Shown: positions 9,700 through 18,502 of the stretch, in pieces
Layout: each line of letters begins with the position of its first letter
Numbering within the stretch: the first letter of the stretch is position 1
Source of the DNA: Streptomyces iranensis
GTDB lineage: Bacteria; Actinomycetota; Actinomycetes; Streptomycetales; Streptomycetaceae
Assembly: GCF_017874715.1 (NCBI RefSeq)
Contig: NZ_JAGGLR010000014.1
Span: forward strand, 124,001 to 188,000
Direction: 5' to 3'
DNA length: 64,000 nt
The notes under the pieces: model-generated
What the model saw: the letters and a program-made list of their open reading frames with translations, nothing else
What the model was told of the DNA's origin: nothing
The model's database searches: none
Program-made: the position numbers and the translations under genes

Positions 9700-9750
9700 C
9701 GTACGGGACCGGGGCGCCCTCGTACGGGACCGGGACTCTACGGGACCGGG
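9700..9750. repeat. Three direct copies of TACGGGACCGGG
   Basis: The 12-bp unit occurs at 9702-9713, 9723-9734 and 9739-9750, between the NACHT stop and the convergent dehydratase stop. Copies are separated by 9 and 4 bases. No coding or hairpin role is evident. Confidence 0.8.
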
Positions 9751-9751
9751 C

Positions 9752-10897
9752 TCACCACTCGGCGAGCGAGCCGTCCGCATGGCGCCACACCGGATTCCGC
9801 CAGGCGTGGCCACGGCGGTCGGCGGCGCGCACCGCGGCCTCGTCCACCTCGATACCGAGTCCCGGGCGGTCGGTGCGCGAGAGCTGCCCGGCGGTGAACC
9901 GGAAGGGCTCCGGATCGGCCACGTAGTCCAGGAGTTCGGCGCCCTGGTTGTAGTGGATGCCGATGCTCTGCTCCTGGATGAGGAAGTTCGGCGTGGTGAA
10001 GGCGATCTGGAGACTGGCGGCGAGCGCCACCGGGCCGAGCGGGCAGTGCGGGGCGAGCTGGGCGCCGTGCGGCTCGGCGAGGGCGGCGATGCGCCGCAGC
10101 TCGGAGATGCCGCCCGCATGCGAGATATCGGGCTGGAGGACGGCCACCCCGGCCCGCAGCGGGGCGATGAACTCGCGCCGCGAGTACAGGCGCTCACCGA
10201 GCGCGATGGGGATGGGGGAGGCGTTCACCAGGTCCGGGACGATGTCCATGTGCTCGGAGAGCACCGGCTCCTCGACGAACAGCGGCGCCGCCTCGGCGAG
10301 CAGCGGCAGCAGCCGGCGGGCGTTGGCGGGGGAGACCCGGCCGTGGAAGTCGAGGCCGAAGTCGCGGTCGTCGCCGAGGACTTCACGGGCGGTCTCGGCG
10401 CGGCGCACCGCCGCGCGTATCTCCGCGCGGGTGGCGACCGGGGTCATCCGGCCGCAGCCGTTCATCTTGACGGCGGTGAACCCCGCCTCGATCTGCGCGG
10501 TGAGCGCGTCGCGGATCTCCTCGGGCTCATCGCCGCCGATCCAGGCGTATGCGCGGATCCGCTCCCGTACCGGACCGCCGAGCAGCTGGTACACCGGTAC
10601 GCCGTAGTGCTTGCCCTTGATGTCCCACAGCGCCTGGTCGAGCCCCGAGACGGCGCTGGAGAGGACCGGCCCGCCACGGTAGAAGCCGCCCTTGGTCATC
10701 ACCTGCCAGTGGTCCTCGATCCGCATCGGGTCCTGGCCGATCAGATACTCCGTGAGCACCTCGACCGCGGCGCGGACCGGTTCGGCCCGCCCCTCGACCA
10801 CCGGCTCACCCCAGCCGACCACCCCCTCGTCGGTCTCCACCCGGACGAACATCCAGCGCGGCGGGGCCAGGAATGTCTCGATACGAGCGATCTTCAC
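9752..10897 (-). CDS. dgoD: D-galactonate dehydratase (enolase superfamily)
   Basis: The 381-residue protein reads very much like E. coli DgoD over its full length: RMFVRVETDEG-type start, GQDPMRIEDHW, ALWDIKGKHYGVP, FGLDFHGRVS, FVEEPVL, APHCPLGPVALAA and IHYNQGAELLDYV. The Asp/Glu metal ligands and the catalytic His of the APHCP motif are present. It would convert D-galactonate to 2-dehydro-3-deoxy-galactonate. GTG 10897 (VKIARIETF) is chosen because GGGAAGGAC lies just upstream; longer frames extend into the promoter. No kinase or aldolase of the De Ley-Doudoroff pathway is adjacent, so the physiological acid-sugar substrate is less certain. Confidence 0.85.
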   Translation of the reverse strand: MKIARIETFLAPPRWMFVRVETDEGVVGWGEPVVEGRAEPVRAAVEVLTEYLIGQDPMRIEDHWQVMTKGGFYRGGPVLSSAVSGLDQALWDIKGKHYGVPVYQLLGGPVRERIRAYAWIGGDEPEEIRDALTAQIEAGFTAVKMNGCGRMTPVATRAEIRAAVRRAETAREVLGDDRDFGLDFHGRVSPANARRLLPLLAEAAPLFVEEPVLSEHMDIVPDLVNASPIPIALGERLYSRREFIAPLRAGVAVLQPDISHAGGISELRRIAALAEPHGAQLAPHCPLGPVALAASLQIAFTTPNFLIQEQSIGIHYNQGAELLDYVADPEPFRFTAGQLSRTDRPGLGIEVDEAAVRAADRRGHAWRNPVWRHADGSLAEW

Positions 10898-11034
10898 GGG
10901 CGGTGTCCTTCCCTGGGAGGGGCGCGGCTGCGAGGATAAACGATAAATTACGAGAACTTCGCATGCCTTCGGGGCCGAAAAAGACCTTGTGTCACGCCAT
11001 GGCGAGTTCCGGCGATTCCGCCCATCATGCCGCC

Positions 11035-12654
11035 ATGACAGCAAATCTGACGCGTCGTCACATTCTTGGTCTGGCCGCCCTGCAGAGCGCGGCGGCCCTC
11101 GGACTCACCCGTATCGGCCTCACCCCGGCGGCCGCGGCCGAGAGCGCCGACCACTTCCCGGCCGTCGTCATCGGCTCCGGCTACGGCGGGGCCGTGGCCG
11201 CGCTCCGGCTCGGCGAGGCGGGCATAAGAACGCTCGTCGTGGAGATGGGGCGGTTATGGGACGACCCGGGCCCCGACGGCCGGGTCTACTGTTCGATGAC
11301 CGCCCCCGACCAGCGCTCCATGTGGTTCAAGAGAAGAACCGAGGCACCCCTGTCCACCTTCCTGTGGCTGGACGTCATCAACAAGGACATCACCCCCTAC
11401 CCCGGCGTCCTGGACCGCGTCCGCTACCCCGGCATGTCCGTCTACGTGGGCCGCGGGGTCGGCGGCGGCTCGCTGGTCAACGGCGGTATCGCGGTCACCC
11501 CGCCGCGCTCGTACTTCCAGCAGATGCTGCCGCAGGTGGCCGCGGACCCGATGTACGACACCTACTTCCCGCTGGCCAACCGCATGCTCGGCGCCACCAC
11601 CGTGCCGTCGGCGTGGTTCGAGGCCACGGAGTGGTACACCTACGCCCGGGTCGCCCGCGCCCAGGCCGCCAAGGCGGGCCTGAAGACCGTCTTCGTGCCC
11701 AACGTCTACGACTTCGACTACATGCGGCGCGAGGCCGACGGAACGGCGACCAAGTCCGCGCTCGCCCAAGAGGTCATCTACGGCAACAACTTCGGCAAGC
11801 GCAGCCTCGACAAGACCTATATCGCCGCCGCGCTCGGCACCGGCCAGGTCACCCTGCAGACGCTGAGCCGCGTCCGCGCCCTGCGGCGGGCGCCGGACGG
11901 CACCTATGTCCTCACCGTGGAGCGCGTCGACACCACCGGCACCGTCGTCGCCACCGACGAGATCACCTGCGGTTCGCTCTTCCTCGGCGCGGGCAGCCTC
12001 GGCACCACCGAACTCCTGCTGCGCGCCCGGGAGACCGGCGCCCTCCCCGAGCTGAGCGCGGAGGTCGGCCGGGGCTGGGGCGGCAACGGCAATGTCATGC
12101 TCGGCCGCGCCAACCACGTATGGAACCCGACCGGTGCCCGGCAGTCGACCATCCCGGTGATGGCGATCGACGACTGGTCCAACGCCACCAATCCGGTGTT
12201 CGCCGAGATCGCCCCGCTGCCGTCCGGCCTCGAGACCTGGGTCAGCCTCTACCTCGCCATCACCCGGAACCCCGAACGCGCCACCTTCACCTATGACGCG
12301 GCGAAGGACACCGCCGTACTCAACTGGACCCGCAACCAGAGCGCGCCCTCCGTGGCCGCGGCCAAGGCGCTCTTCGATCGCGTCAATTCCGCGAACGTCA
12401 CGATCTACCGCTATGACCTCTTCGGTGACACCCGGGCATTCGCCGACGACTTCTGCTACCACCCGCTGGGCGGCTGCGTCCTGGGCCGGGCCACCGACGC
12501 GTACGGCCGGGTGACCGGCTACGACGGGCTCTATGTGACCGACGGCTCCCTCATCCCGGGCTCCATCGGCGTCAACCCGTTCGTCACCATCACCGCCCTG
12601 GCCGAGCGCACCATGGCCCGGGTCCTGGCCGAGGACCCCGTCGGTGGCCGGTGA
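11035..12654 (+). CDS. choA: Cholesterol oxidase, secreted GMC-type flavoenzyme
   Basis: The 539-residue protein begins with a twin-arginine-type signal (TRRHILGL then an Ala-rich h-region ending near residue 34). It follows the Streptomyces sp. SA-COO ChoA sequence closely: dinucleotide motif GSGYGGAV, VYVGRGVGGGSLVNGG, the catalytic Glu region FAEIAPLPSGLETW, the His in CYHPLGGCVLG and the Asn in GVNPFVTITALAER. It oxidises cholesterol to cholest-4-en-3-one with H2O2 release. Codon 74 (11254-11256) is TTA, so translation should depend on the bldA tRNA, which ties production to differentiation. ATG codons upstream at 10963 and 10999 are possible starts, but the Tat signal fits 11035. Confidence 0.93.
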   Translation: MTANLTRRHILGLAALQSAAALGLTRIGLTPAAAAESADHFPAVVIGSGYGGAVAALRLGEAGIRTLVVEMGRLWDDPGPDGRVYCSMTAPDQRSMWFKRRTEAPLSTFLWLDVINKDITPYPGVLDRVRYPGMSVYVGRGVGGGSLVNGGIAVTPPRSYFQQMLPQVAADPMYDTYFPLANRMLGATTVPSAWFEATEWYTYARVARAQAAKAGLKTVFVPNVYDFDYMRREADGTATKSALAQEVIYGNNFGKRSLDKTYIAAALGTGQVTLQTLSRVRALRRAPDGTYVLTVERVDTTGTVVATDEITCGSLFLGAGSLGTTELLLRARETGALPELSAEVGRGWGGNGNVMLGRANHVWNPTGARQSTIPVMAIDDWSNATNPVFAEIAPLPSGLETWVSLYLAITRNPERATFTYDAAKDTAVLNWTRNQSAPSVAAAKALFDRVNSANVTIYRYDLFGDTRAFADDFCYHPLGGCVLGRATDAYGRVTGYDGLYVTDGSLIPGSIGVNPFVTITALAERTMARVLAEDPVGGR

Positions 12655-12679
12655 CCCCGCCGGGGGCGTGCCCGCGCCG

Positions 12680-14512
12680 TCAGCCCAGGGCCCGGTCCAG
12701 GTTGAACGCGGCGCTGATGAGCGCGAGATGGGTGAACGCCTGCGGGAAGTTGCCGATCTGCTCACCGGTGCGGCCGATCTCCTCGGCGTACAGCCCGACA
12801 TGGTTGGCGTACGTGAGCATCTTCTCGAAGGCCAGCCGCGCCTCGTCCACCCGGCCGGCCCGGGACAGCGCCTCGACGTACCAGAAGGAGCAGATCGAGA
12901 AGGTGCCCTCCTCACCACGCAGCCCGTCCGGACTCACCGTGGGGTCGTAGCGGTACACCAGCGAATCGGCCACCAGCTCCTCGCCCAACGCGTCCAGGGT
13001 GGACAGCCACTTGGGGTCGGTGGGGGAGATGAACTTCGACAGCGGCATCATCAGCAGCGAGGCGTCGAGCACCTCCTCGCCCTCGCGCTGCACGAAGGCG
13101 CGCCGCTGCGGCGACCAGCCACAGCGCATGATCCGGCGGTAGATGTCATCGCGCGCCGTCGACCAGCGGGACATGTCCGCGGGCAGTCCGCGGTGGCGGG
13201 CGATGCGCATCGCCCGCTCGATCGCGACCCAGCACATCAGCTGCGAGTACAGGAAGCGCTGTGGACCGGCGCGGGTCTCCCAGACGCTCATATCGGGCCG
13301 GTCCCAGTTGTCGCACACCCAGCCGACCAGTTTGCACACGGCGTCCCAGTGGTCGCTGGACAGCGGCTGCCCCCACTTGTCGTAGAGGTAGAGGGAGTCC
13401 ACCAGCGCCCCGTAGATGTCCAGCTGGAGCTGGTGGACCGCCGCGTTGCCGACCCGGACCGGGGACGAGCCCAGATGCCCCTCCAGCTGGGGGAGCATCT
13501 GCTCGGGGATCTCGCTGCGGCCGTCGATGCCGTACATGATCTGCAGCGGGCCGCCGGGGCCGTCCCCCAGCGCGATGCCCTCGGACAGGAAGCGCACGAA
13601 CGCCTCGGCCTCCTGGGTGAAGCCCAGTCTCAGCAGCGCGTAGATGCAGAACGCGGCATCACGGACCCAGACGTATCGGTAGTCCCAGTTGCGCTCGCCG
13701 CCGATCTGCTCGGGCAGGCTGGTCGTCGGGGCCGCCACGATGGCGCCGGTCGGCGCGTAGGTGAGCAGCTTGAGGGTGAGCGCGGAGCGGTGCACCATCT
13801 CCCGCCACCGCCCGCGGTAACGGGACTGCGCGAGCCACCGGCGCCAGTAGCGGACGGTGGCGTCGAACAGCTCCTCCGCCTCCGCCTGCGGACAGTGCCG
13901 CGGCTGCACCGTACCGCCGATCCGGTCCAGCGCGAACACCGCGGCCTCGCCCTCGACCAGCTTGAACGTGGACACCGCATCGGGCCCGTCGACCTCCACG
14001 GTGACGCCGGAGGTCAGCGCCAGCGACAGCTCGGGGGACTCGAAGATCGTGAGGCCCTTCTCGGCGCGCACCGTGTGCGACTGCCGGCCGTAGTCGAACC
14101 GGGGCGCCACCCGGGCGGTGAAGGGCAGCGAACCGCGGACGCACAGCACCCGGCGGATCAGCCGGTGCCGGTCCGCCTCGCGCGAGTCGTCCACGATCGG
14201 CATGAAGTCCTGGACCTCGGCGACCCCGTCGTCCGCGAAGAAGCGGGTGATGAGGATGTTGGTGTCCGGGAAGTAGAACTGCTTCGTCCGGGCGGGCACC
14301 TCGGGTGTGAGCTGGAAGGAGCCGCCGCGGTCGGCGTCGAGGATCGACGCGAACACACTGGCGGCGTCAAACCGGACCGGGCAGTACCAGTCGATGGTGC
14401 CGCGCGTGTCCACGAGCGCGGCGGTGCGCAGATCGCCGATCAGACCGTGCTCGGCGATCGGCACATAGCGGGACGCGTCCGTCGGGCGGCGGATGCTCTC
14501 GGCGACGGTCAT
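12680..14512 (-). CDS. Glycoside hydrolase family 15 protein (glucoamylase or trehalase type)
   Basis: The 610-residue cytoplasmic protein has the two-part GH15 layout: an N-terminal beta-sandwich (IAEHGLIGDLRTAALV, IDWYCPVRFDAASVF) and an (alpha/alpha)6 barrel containing NWDYRYVWVRDAAF and EEGTFSICSFWYVEAL, which carries the conserved Glu. Actinobacterial members include trehalases as well as glucoamylases, so the substrate is left open. No signal peptide is seen, which argues for an intracellular sugar such as trehalose. ATG 14512 follows a strong GGGAGGTTCC. Its end lies only 25 bases from the convergent choA stop. Confidence 0.85.
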   Translation of the reverse strand: MTVAESIRRPTDASRYVPIAEHGLIGDLRTAALVDTRGTIDWYCPVRFDAASVFASILDADRGGSFQLTPEVPARTKQFYFPDTNILITRFFADDGVAEVQDFMPIVDDSREADRHRLIRRVLCVRGSLPFTARVAPRFDYGRQSHTVRAEKGLTIFESPELSLALTSGVTVEVDGPDAVSTFKLVEGEAAVFALDRIGGTVQPRHCPQAEAEELFDATVRYWRRWLAQSRYRGRWREMVHRSALTLKLLTYAPTGAIVAAPTTSLPEQIGGERNWDYRYVWVRDAAFCIYALLRLGFTQEAEAFVRFLSEGIALGDGPGGPLQIMYGIDGRSEIPEQMLPQLEGHLGSSPVRVGNAAVHQLQLDIYGALVDSLYLYDKWGQPLSSDHWDAVCKLVGWVCDNWDRPDMSVWETRAGPQRFLYSQLMCWVAIERAMRIARHRGLPADMSRWSTARDDIYRRIMRCGWSPQRRAFVQREGEEVLDASLLMMPLSKFISPTDPKWLSTLDALGEELVADSLVYRYDPTVSPDGLRGEEGTFSICSFWYVEALSRAGRVDEARLAFEKMLTYANHVGLYAEEIGRTGEQIGNFPQAFTHLALISAAFNLDRALG

Positions 14513-14719
14513 CGGAACCTCCCGCGCTGGGGGAGAGGCTGGAAACCCTTGGGCGGCGCGGACTCTCACTTCACCATACGACCGACGGACCGGTCCGGCG
14601 CAGCGCCCGGCCCACCAGGCGCCCCCGGCGCCCGCGCCGCACACGGACGCTGCCTCCGCGTCACCGGCCGTCACCATATGTGGCCGCGGGAGCCGGATGT
14701 CCGGCGGGGCTCCCGGCCC

Positions 14720-15658
14720 TCAGCGCAGGGCGGCGCTGGGGGCCGCAAGCCAGGACGCGACCGCCGCCGCGATGGGCTGACCGGTCTCGAGCTCGACAAA
14801 GCCGAATTGGCCGCCCTGGTTGCACTCCAGGAACCACCACACGCCCTCGGCGTCCTCGGCGAAGTCGAAGGCCCCGTAGGCAAGGCCGGTGAGCGTCATG
14901 TACTCATGCACGGAGCGGATGATTCTGGCGGGCACATCCACGGGTTCCCAGCGGTGTCCATGACAGCCATAGCGCCCATCCACCTGGCCGGAGGCGGCGG
15001 TCTTGCGCGCGGCGAATAACTGGCTTCCGACGCAGATCAGCCGGATGTCCGCCGCTTTGGGAATGTAGCGCTGAAGAAGGGTCGCGCCCGCCGCGACATC
15101 GGAGAAATCCGTGTCCGGTCCGATACGGGTGGTGGGCAGCGCGACCGGCGGATCGACGGACGGCGGACCGGAGGCGGATTTCACCACGATGTCCGAGTAC
15201 TGGACGGCGAAATCGCGCGCCGCGCGCGGATAGGTGGTGACGAGAGTCGAGGGCACGGCGAAACCGCTGTGCTGGGCGACCCGCAACTGGAAGGGTTTGT
15301 GGCGGGCCGGTTCGGCGGCCGCGGGATGGTTCATCCAGTGTGCCGTTGTCGCGTAGAGCATCCCGTACAGGGCCTGTCCGCACTCGGCCGTCAGCCACTC
15401 CGACGGATTCGCCGCGTGCGCCGCCGGACGCCCCGGCCTGCGCACCCAGATGGACCGCACGCCGTGGATGCTGACGAGGCGTCCCTCGGTCGACAGAAAT
15501 CCCGTGAAGTCACCACGGTCGAATTCGACCGACAGGGCGGCCTGATCCGGAAGGTCCGCCGGATCGAAACGCACCAGAGGGACGCCTTGTTCGCGCAGCT
15601 TCGCCACCACCAAGTCGGCAGTGACATCCTGGCGACAGGTCAGGATGAGTACCGTCAT
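14720..15658 (-). CDS. tgmB: ATP-grasp ribosomal peptide maturase (graspetide ligase, SAV_5884-like)
   Basis: The 312-residue protein has an N-terminal domain with IHGVRSIWVRRPGRP and an ATP-grasp region with DIVVKSASG, DIRLICVGSQLFAA and WWFLECNQGGQFGFVE, which supplies the Mg/ATP-binding Glu and Asn. This is the architecture of the ATP-grasp peptide ligases that make ester or amide side-chain links in microviridins and related graspetides. The gene starts 15 bases after the stop of the 63-residue precursor gene, has little Shine-Dalgarno sequence of its own, and is probably translationally coupled to it. The symbol follows the tgmA/tgmB usage for this family. Enzyme class is firm, product chemistry inferred. 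Confidence 0.88.
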   Translation of the reverse strand: MTVLILTCRQDVTADLVVAKLREQGVPLVRFDPADLPDQAALSVEFDRGDFTGFLSTEGRLVSIHGVRSIWVRRPGRPAAHAANPSEWLTAECGQALYGMLYATTAHWMNHPAAAEPARHKPFQLRVAQHSGFAVPSTLVTTYPRAARDFAVQYSDIVVKSASGPPSVDPPVALPTTRIGPDTDFSDVAAGATLLQRYIPKAADIRLICVGSQLFAARKTAASGQVDGRYGCHGHRWEPVDVPARIIRSVHEYMTLTGLAYGAFDFAEDAEGVWWFLECNQGGQFGFVELETGQPIAAAVASWLAAPSAALR

Positions 15659-15673
15659 CGACGTGTGTGCAGG

Positions 15674-15865
15674 TCAGTCGTCGAAGTGCGTCTTGGAGCC
15701 GGCTGTGGACGTGGTCGTGCCGGTCGCCAGCAGCACCGCCCGGTCGGCGATGGCCGGACGGCCGTCGGAGAGGACATTCAACTGCAGGGCGGCGCTATAG
15801 GCGTAGGGAACACTGGCCGACGACCGCTCGGCGGGGATTGCGTGCTTCAGTACGAAGGGCTGCAT
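15674..15865 (-). CDS. tgmA: ATP-grasp-modified RiPP precursor peptide
   Basis: The 63-residue peptide matches the putative ATP-grasp-modified RiPP family: MQPF start, a leader with PYAYSAALQLNVL, and a Thr/Ser-rich C-terminus. Residues 48-63 contain T48, T50-T52, S53, T54, S57 and T59 as possible hydroxyl donors. Only D62, D63 and the C-terminal carboxylate are available as acid partners (a Lys at 58 could give an amide link). ATG 15865 is preceded by AAGAGGTCACTC. It is the first gene of a two-gene unit with the ATP-grasp ligase. The gene is short and easily missed, but it is well supported by its neighbour. Confidence 0.88.
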   Translation of the reverse strand: MQPFVLKHAIPAERSSASVPYAYSAALQLNVLSDGRPAIADRAVLLATGTTTSTAGSKTHFDD

Positions 15866-15909
15866 GAGTGACCTCTTGGTGCTCCATGTATTCGTCTATC
15901 CACCACGCA

Positions 15910-15919
15910 ACAGTACGTA
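15910..15919. promoter_or_regulatory. Palindrome AGTACGTACT upstream of the RiPP precursor
   Basis: This perfect 10-bp palindrome lies about 45 bases upstream of the precursor start, inside a stretch (about 15880-16020) clearly poorer in GC than its surroundings. The remainder of the 240-base gap (15866-16105) holds no credible gene. It is a plausible operator or promoter element; nothing in the sequence names the protein that would bind. Confidence 0.35.
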
Positions 15920-16105
15920 CTAAAAGTCTACGGCACTCACTAGCGGCGATTTTGTCCTGTGTACGGCGATATGAAGTGTGTCACAGGCTTCGAAGGCAAC
16001 ATATGCCTCAGGAATTGCGTCTTCGAATAGTCGGCCTGTTCCGGGGGAGCACCGGATCCGCCCCGGCGTTCCGAGGCGGACCACCGGGCTTGACCGCCCG
16101 TCGGG

Positions 16106-16897
16106 TCAGGACGTCCGTCCGCCCTCGCGGTGGGTTACGCGGATCTTCGACTGGCCGTGCGGCAGCTCCTCCCAGTCCGCCATGAAGCGCGCGGCCAGAC
16201 CGTGTTTCTCCGCCAGGGCGATGAGCGTCTCGGTGCGGTAGTAGAAGTCCTCCCGCAGCACCTGGTGTTCCACGCCCTCGGTGCGGTCGAAGGTGAAGTC
16301 GAACCAGCCGCCCGGCGCCATGACACGGCCGACGTGGGCCAGGCACTCCTCTATGACCGGCAGTGGCGAGTGCGAGAACACGCTGTGCGCGTGCACCACG
16401 TCGAAGTGGGCGTCGGGCAGGAACCGCAGTGTCAGATCGCGGACCGGGGTGAGGGTGGGCAGGCGGCCCTGGAGCCCCTGGCGCACCAGCGTGTCCTGCG
16501 CGGCCGCGAGGATGTCGGGCGAGATGTCGATGCCGAAGTAGTGGCCCGGCTCCAGATAACTGATGAACCGCCAGCCCGCCCGCAGATTGCCACAGCCGAT
16601 CTCCAGCATCCGGTGCTCCGGGCGCAGCCCGTGGCCGAGGAGATAGTCGAACTGCATCGCGCCCAGCGCCAGCCACCGCTCATGGCTGTGGCTGCCGACC
16701 GCCGCCTCCGGACTGGTACGGGTGTCCGACCGCATCACCGCGCGGTAGTACGAGACGTGGTCCGGATAGCGGTAGCGCAGCCAGGCGTCCCGGGTGGCAC
16801 GGACCAGATGGCGCGGTACGCGCTGCGGATGGCGCAGTGCGTAGGAGACCCGGTGGCCGAGGGCGGAGCGGTTGACGCTGAGGTTCTTGGCGGGCAT
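16106..16897 (-). CDS. Class I SAM-dependent methyltransferase
   Basis: The 263-residue protein has the class I fold motifs: LEIGCGNLRAG (motif I, about residue 96), FGIDIS (motif II acidic loop), FDVVHAHSVFSH and VGRVMAPGGWFDF (motif III). It is not a protein-isoaspartate methyltransferase of the kind found in some graspetide clusters. It lies 240 bases upstream of the RiPP pair on the same strand, with its own promoter space between, so membership of that cluster is possible but not shown. The acceptor is unknown. ATG 16897 has GAGAGAG upstream. Confidence 0.75.
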   Translation of the reverse strand: MPAKNLSVNRSALGHRVSYALRHPQRVPRHLVRATRDAWLRYRYPDHVSYYRAVMRSDTRTSPEAAVGSHSHERWLALGAMQFDYLLGHGLRPEHRMLEIGCGNLRAGWRFISYLEPGHYFGIDISPDILAAAQDTLVRQGLQGRLPTLTPVRDLTLRFLPDAHFDVVHAHSVFSHSPLPVIEECLAHVGRVMAPGGWFDFTFDRTEGVEHQVLREDFYYRTETLIALAEKHGLAARFMADWEELPHGQSKIRVTHREGGRTS

Positions 16898-17140
16898 GGG
16901 GACTCTCTCGTGCTGGTGGTGGGGACGCGGTGGCCTGGTGGCCCATGCGTTCCCGCGTCGTCGTTGTCCGTACCAGCCTCGGCGCCGTGGCGGCGGCGGG
17001 GATCGGCGGAGCGGCCCCGGTCAGGAGGCGGTCCGGGTGACCGCCGTATCAACCGATCGGATGATGCGGCGCCCGGTCCGGCGCGTTAGGACTGGCTGAG
17101 GGAGTGAACCGAAGAGCAGAAGAGCAGGGGAGGGTCCGGG

Positions 17141-18502
17141 GTGCGGTCGGCGGTCGGGGCGGTCGGGGCGGTCGGGGCGGTCGGGCGGTCCGGGTCCGGG
17201 TGGGCCCGGTGGCCGGGGGTGTGGTCGGCGTGGTCCGGGCGGTCCGGATCCGACGGGCCGGACGATCCGGACGAGCGGTGGCTGACCGCGGTCCTGCACA
17301 TCGCGTTCTTCCTGCTGCTGGGGTCCTCGCTGATCCGCTATCTGATCCGGGACACCGGCAGCGCGCCCAACGGCTGGGTCATCGCCCTCTTCGTGGCCTT
17401 CGGCGCGCTCTATCTGCCCGGCCGGTGGCCGGCGCCCGCGCCGAGCCCCGGCGGCCGGCCCTCCGGCCGCTATCTGGTCTGGCTGACCGCGGTGCTCGCC
17501 GCTTGGGTCGCGCTGCTGGTCCTCGCGCCGAGCGCCGCCTGGTGTGCCATGCCGCTGTTCTTCACCGGTCTGCACACCCTGCCCACCCGGTTCGCGGTGC
17601 CCCTGGCCGCCGTGCTCACCGCGCTGGTCGTCGCCTCCAAACTGCGGTTCATGCACGACGGCTTCGACCCCAACGCGCTGATCGCGCCGCCCGCCATCGC
17701 GGCCGTGGCCGCCGCCGTGCTCATTCATCTGCGGCGCCAGTCGGCGCGGCAGCGGGTGCTGATCGACGACCTGGTGCGCACCCGCCGGGATCTGGCCGCG
17801 ACCGAGCGGCGGGCGGGGATCCTGGCCGAACGCCAGCGGCTGTCGTCGGAGATCCATGACACCCTCGCCCAGGGCCTGTCCAGCCAGCGGATGCTGCTGC
17901 AGGCCGCCGACCGCACCTGGGAGACGGACCCGCGAGCGGCCCGGGGACATATGCGGAACGCGGCGGAGATCGCGTCCCGCAGCCTCGTCGAGGCCCGCCG
18001 GTTCGTCCAGGACCTGGCCCCGGCCGACCTCGCCGAGGGCTCGCTTGCCCAGGCGCTCGGCGCGCTCGCCGAGCGGGAGAGCCGGGCCGGGCGGACAGTG
18101 GACTTCCGGCTCGACGGACCGCTCGGCCCGCTGCCGGAGCGGGTGGAGGCGGCGTTGCTGCGCATCGCCCAGGGCGCGCTGGCCAATGTGCGGGAGCACG
18201 CCGGGGCGAGCCGGGCCGGGCTCACCCTGACCTGCCTCGGCGACCAGATCTGTCTGGACATCGCCGATGACGGCCGTGGTTTCGACACCGACACCGACAC
18301 CGACAGCGACGCCGTCCCGGTCCCTGGGGCGGACCGGTCGCGCGGACACGGGCTCCCGGCCATGCGGGCTCGCGTACGGCAGCTGGGCGGCACGCTCACC
18401 GTCGAGTCCGCACCGGGCGAGGGGACCGTCGTCTCGGCCGCGATCCCCGTCGAACCCCTTCCCGCTCCCGTCCCCGACCGCCCCGTGGAGGCCACGCCAT
18501 GA
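17141..18502 (+). CDS. Sensor histidine kinase, NarL/DesK-type (HisKA_3)
   Basis: The 453-residue membrane kinase has about five N-terminal hydrophobic helices (roughly residues 48-195), then the dimerisation/phosphoacceptor H-box SSEIHDTLAQGL. The HATPase domain follows, with the N-box ANVREHAGASRAG, the G1 box DIADDGRGFD and the G2 box GHGLPAMRARV. It autophosphorylates the His and passes phosphate to the response regulator encoded next, whose ATG overlaps this stop as ATGA. GTG 17141 has AGGGGAGGG upstream. The N-terminus is built on a 9-bp repeat (GGTCGGGGC) and a DTDTDTDSD string interrupts the ATPase domain, both probably length-variable. The signal sensed is unknown. Confidence 0.9.
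   Translation: MRSAVGAVGAVGAVGRSGSGWARWPGVWSAWSGRSGSDGPDDPDERWLTAVLHIAFFLLLGSSLIRYLIRDTGSAPNGWVIALFVAFGALYLPGRWPAPAPSPGGRPSGRYLVWLTAVLAAWVALLVLAPSAAWCAMPLFFTGLHTLPTRFAVPLAAVLTALVVASKLRFMHDGFDPNALIAPPAIAAVAAAVLIHLRRQSARQRVLIDDLVRTRRDLAATERRAGILAERQRLSSEIHDTLAQGLSSQRMLLQAADRTWETDPRAARGHMRNAAEIASRSLVEARRFVQDLAPADLAEGSLAQALGALAERESRAGRTVDFRLDGPLGPLPERVEAALLRIAQGALANVREHAGASRAGLTLTCLGDQICLDIADDGRGFDTDTDTDSDAVPVPGADRSRGHGLPAMRARVRQLGGTLTVESAPGEGTVVSAAIPVEPLPAPVPDRPVEATP

Noticed and set aside
10898..11034. AT-rich GATAAACGATAAATTA between dgoD and choA as a defined operator
   Set aside because: It is probably promoter DNA, but no clear dyad or -10/-35 pair could be fixed.
12644..15019. Plus-strand frame over the GH15 and ATP-grasp genes
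   Set aside because: Antisense low-complexity translation spanning two real genes and their gap.
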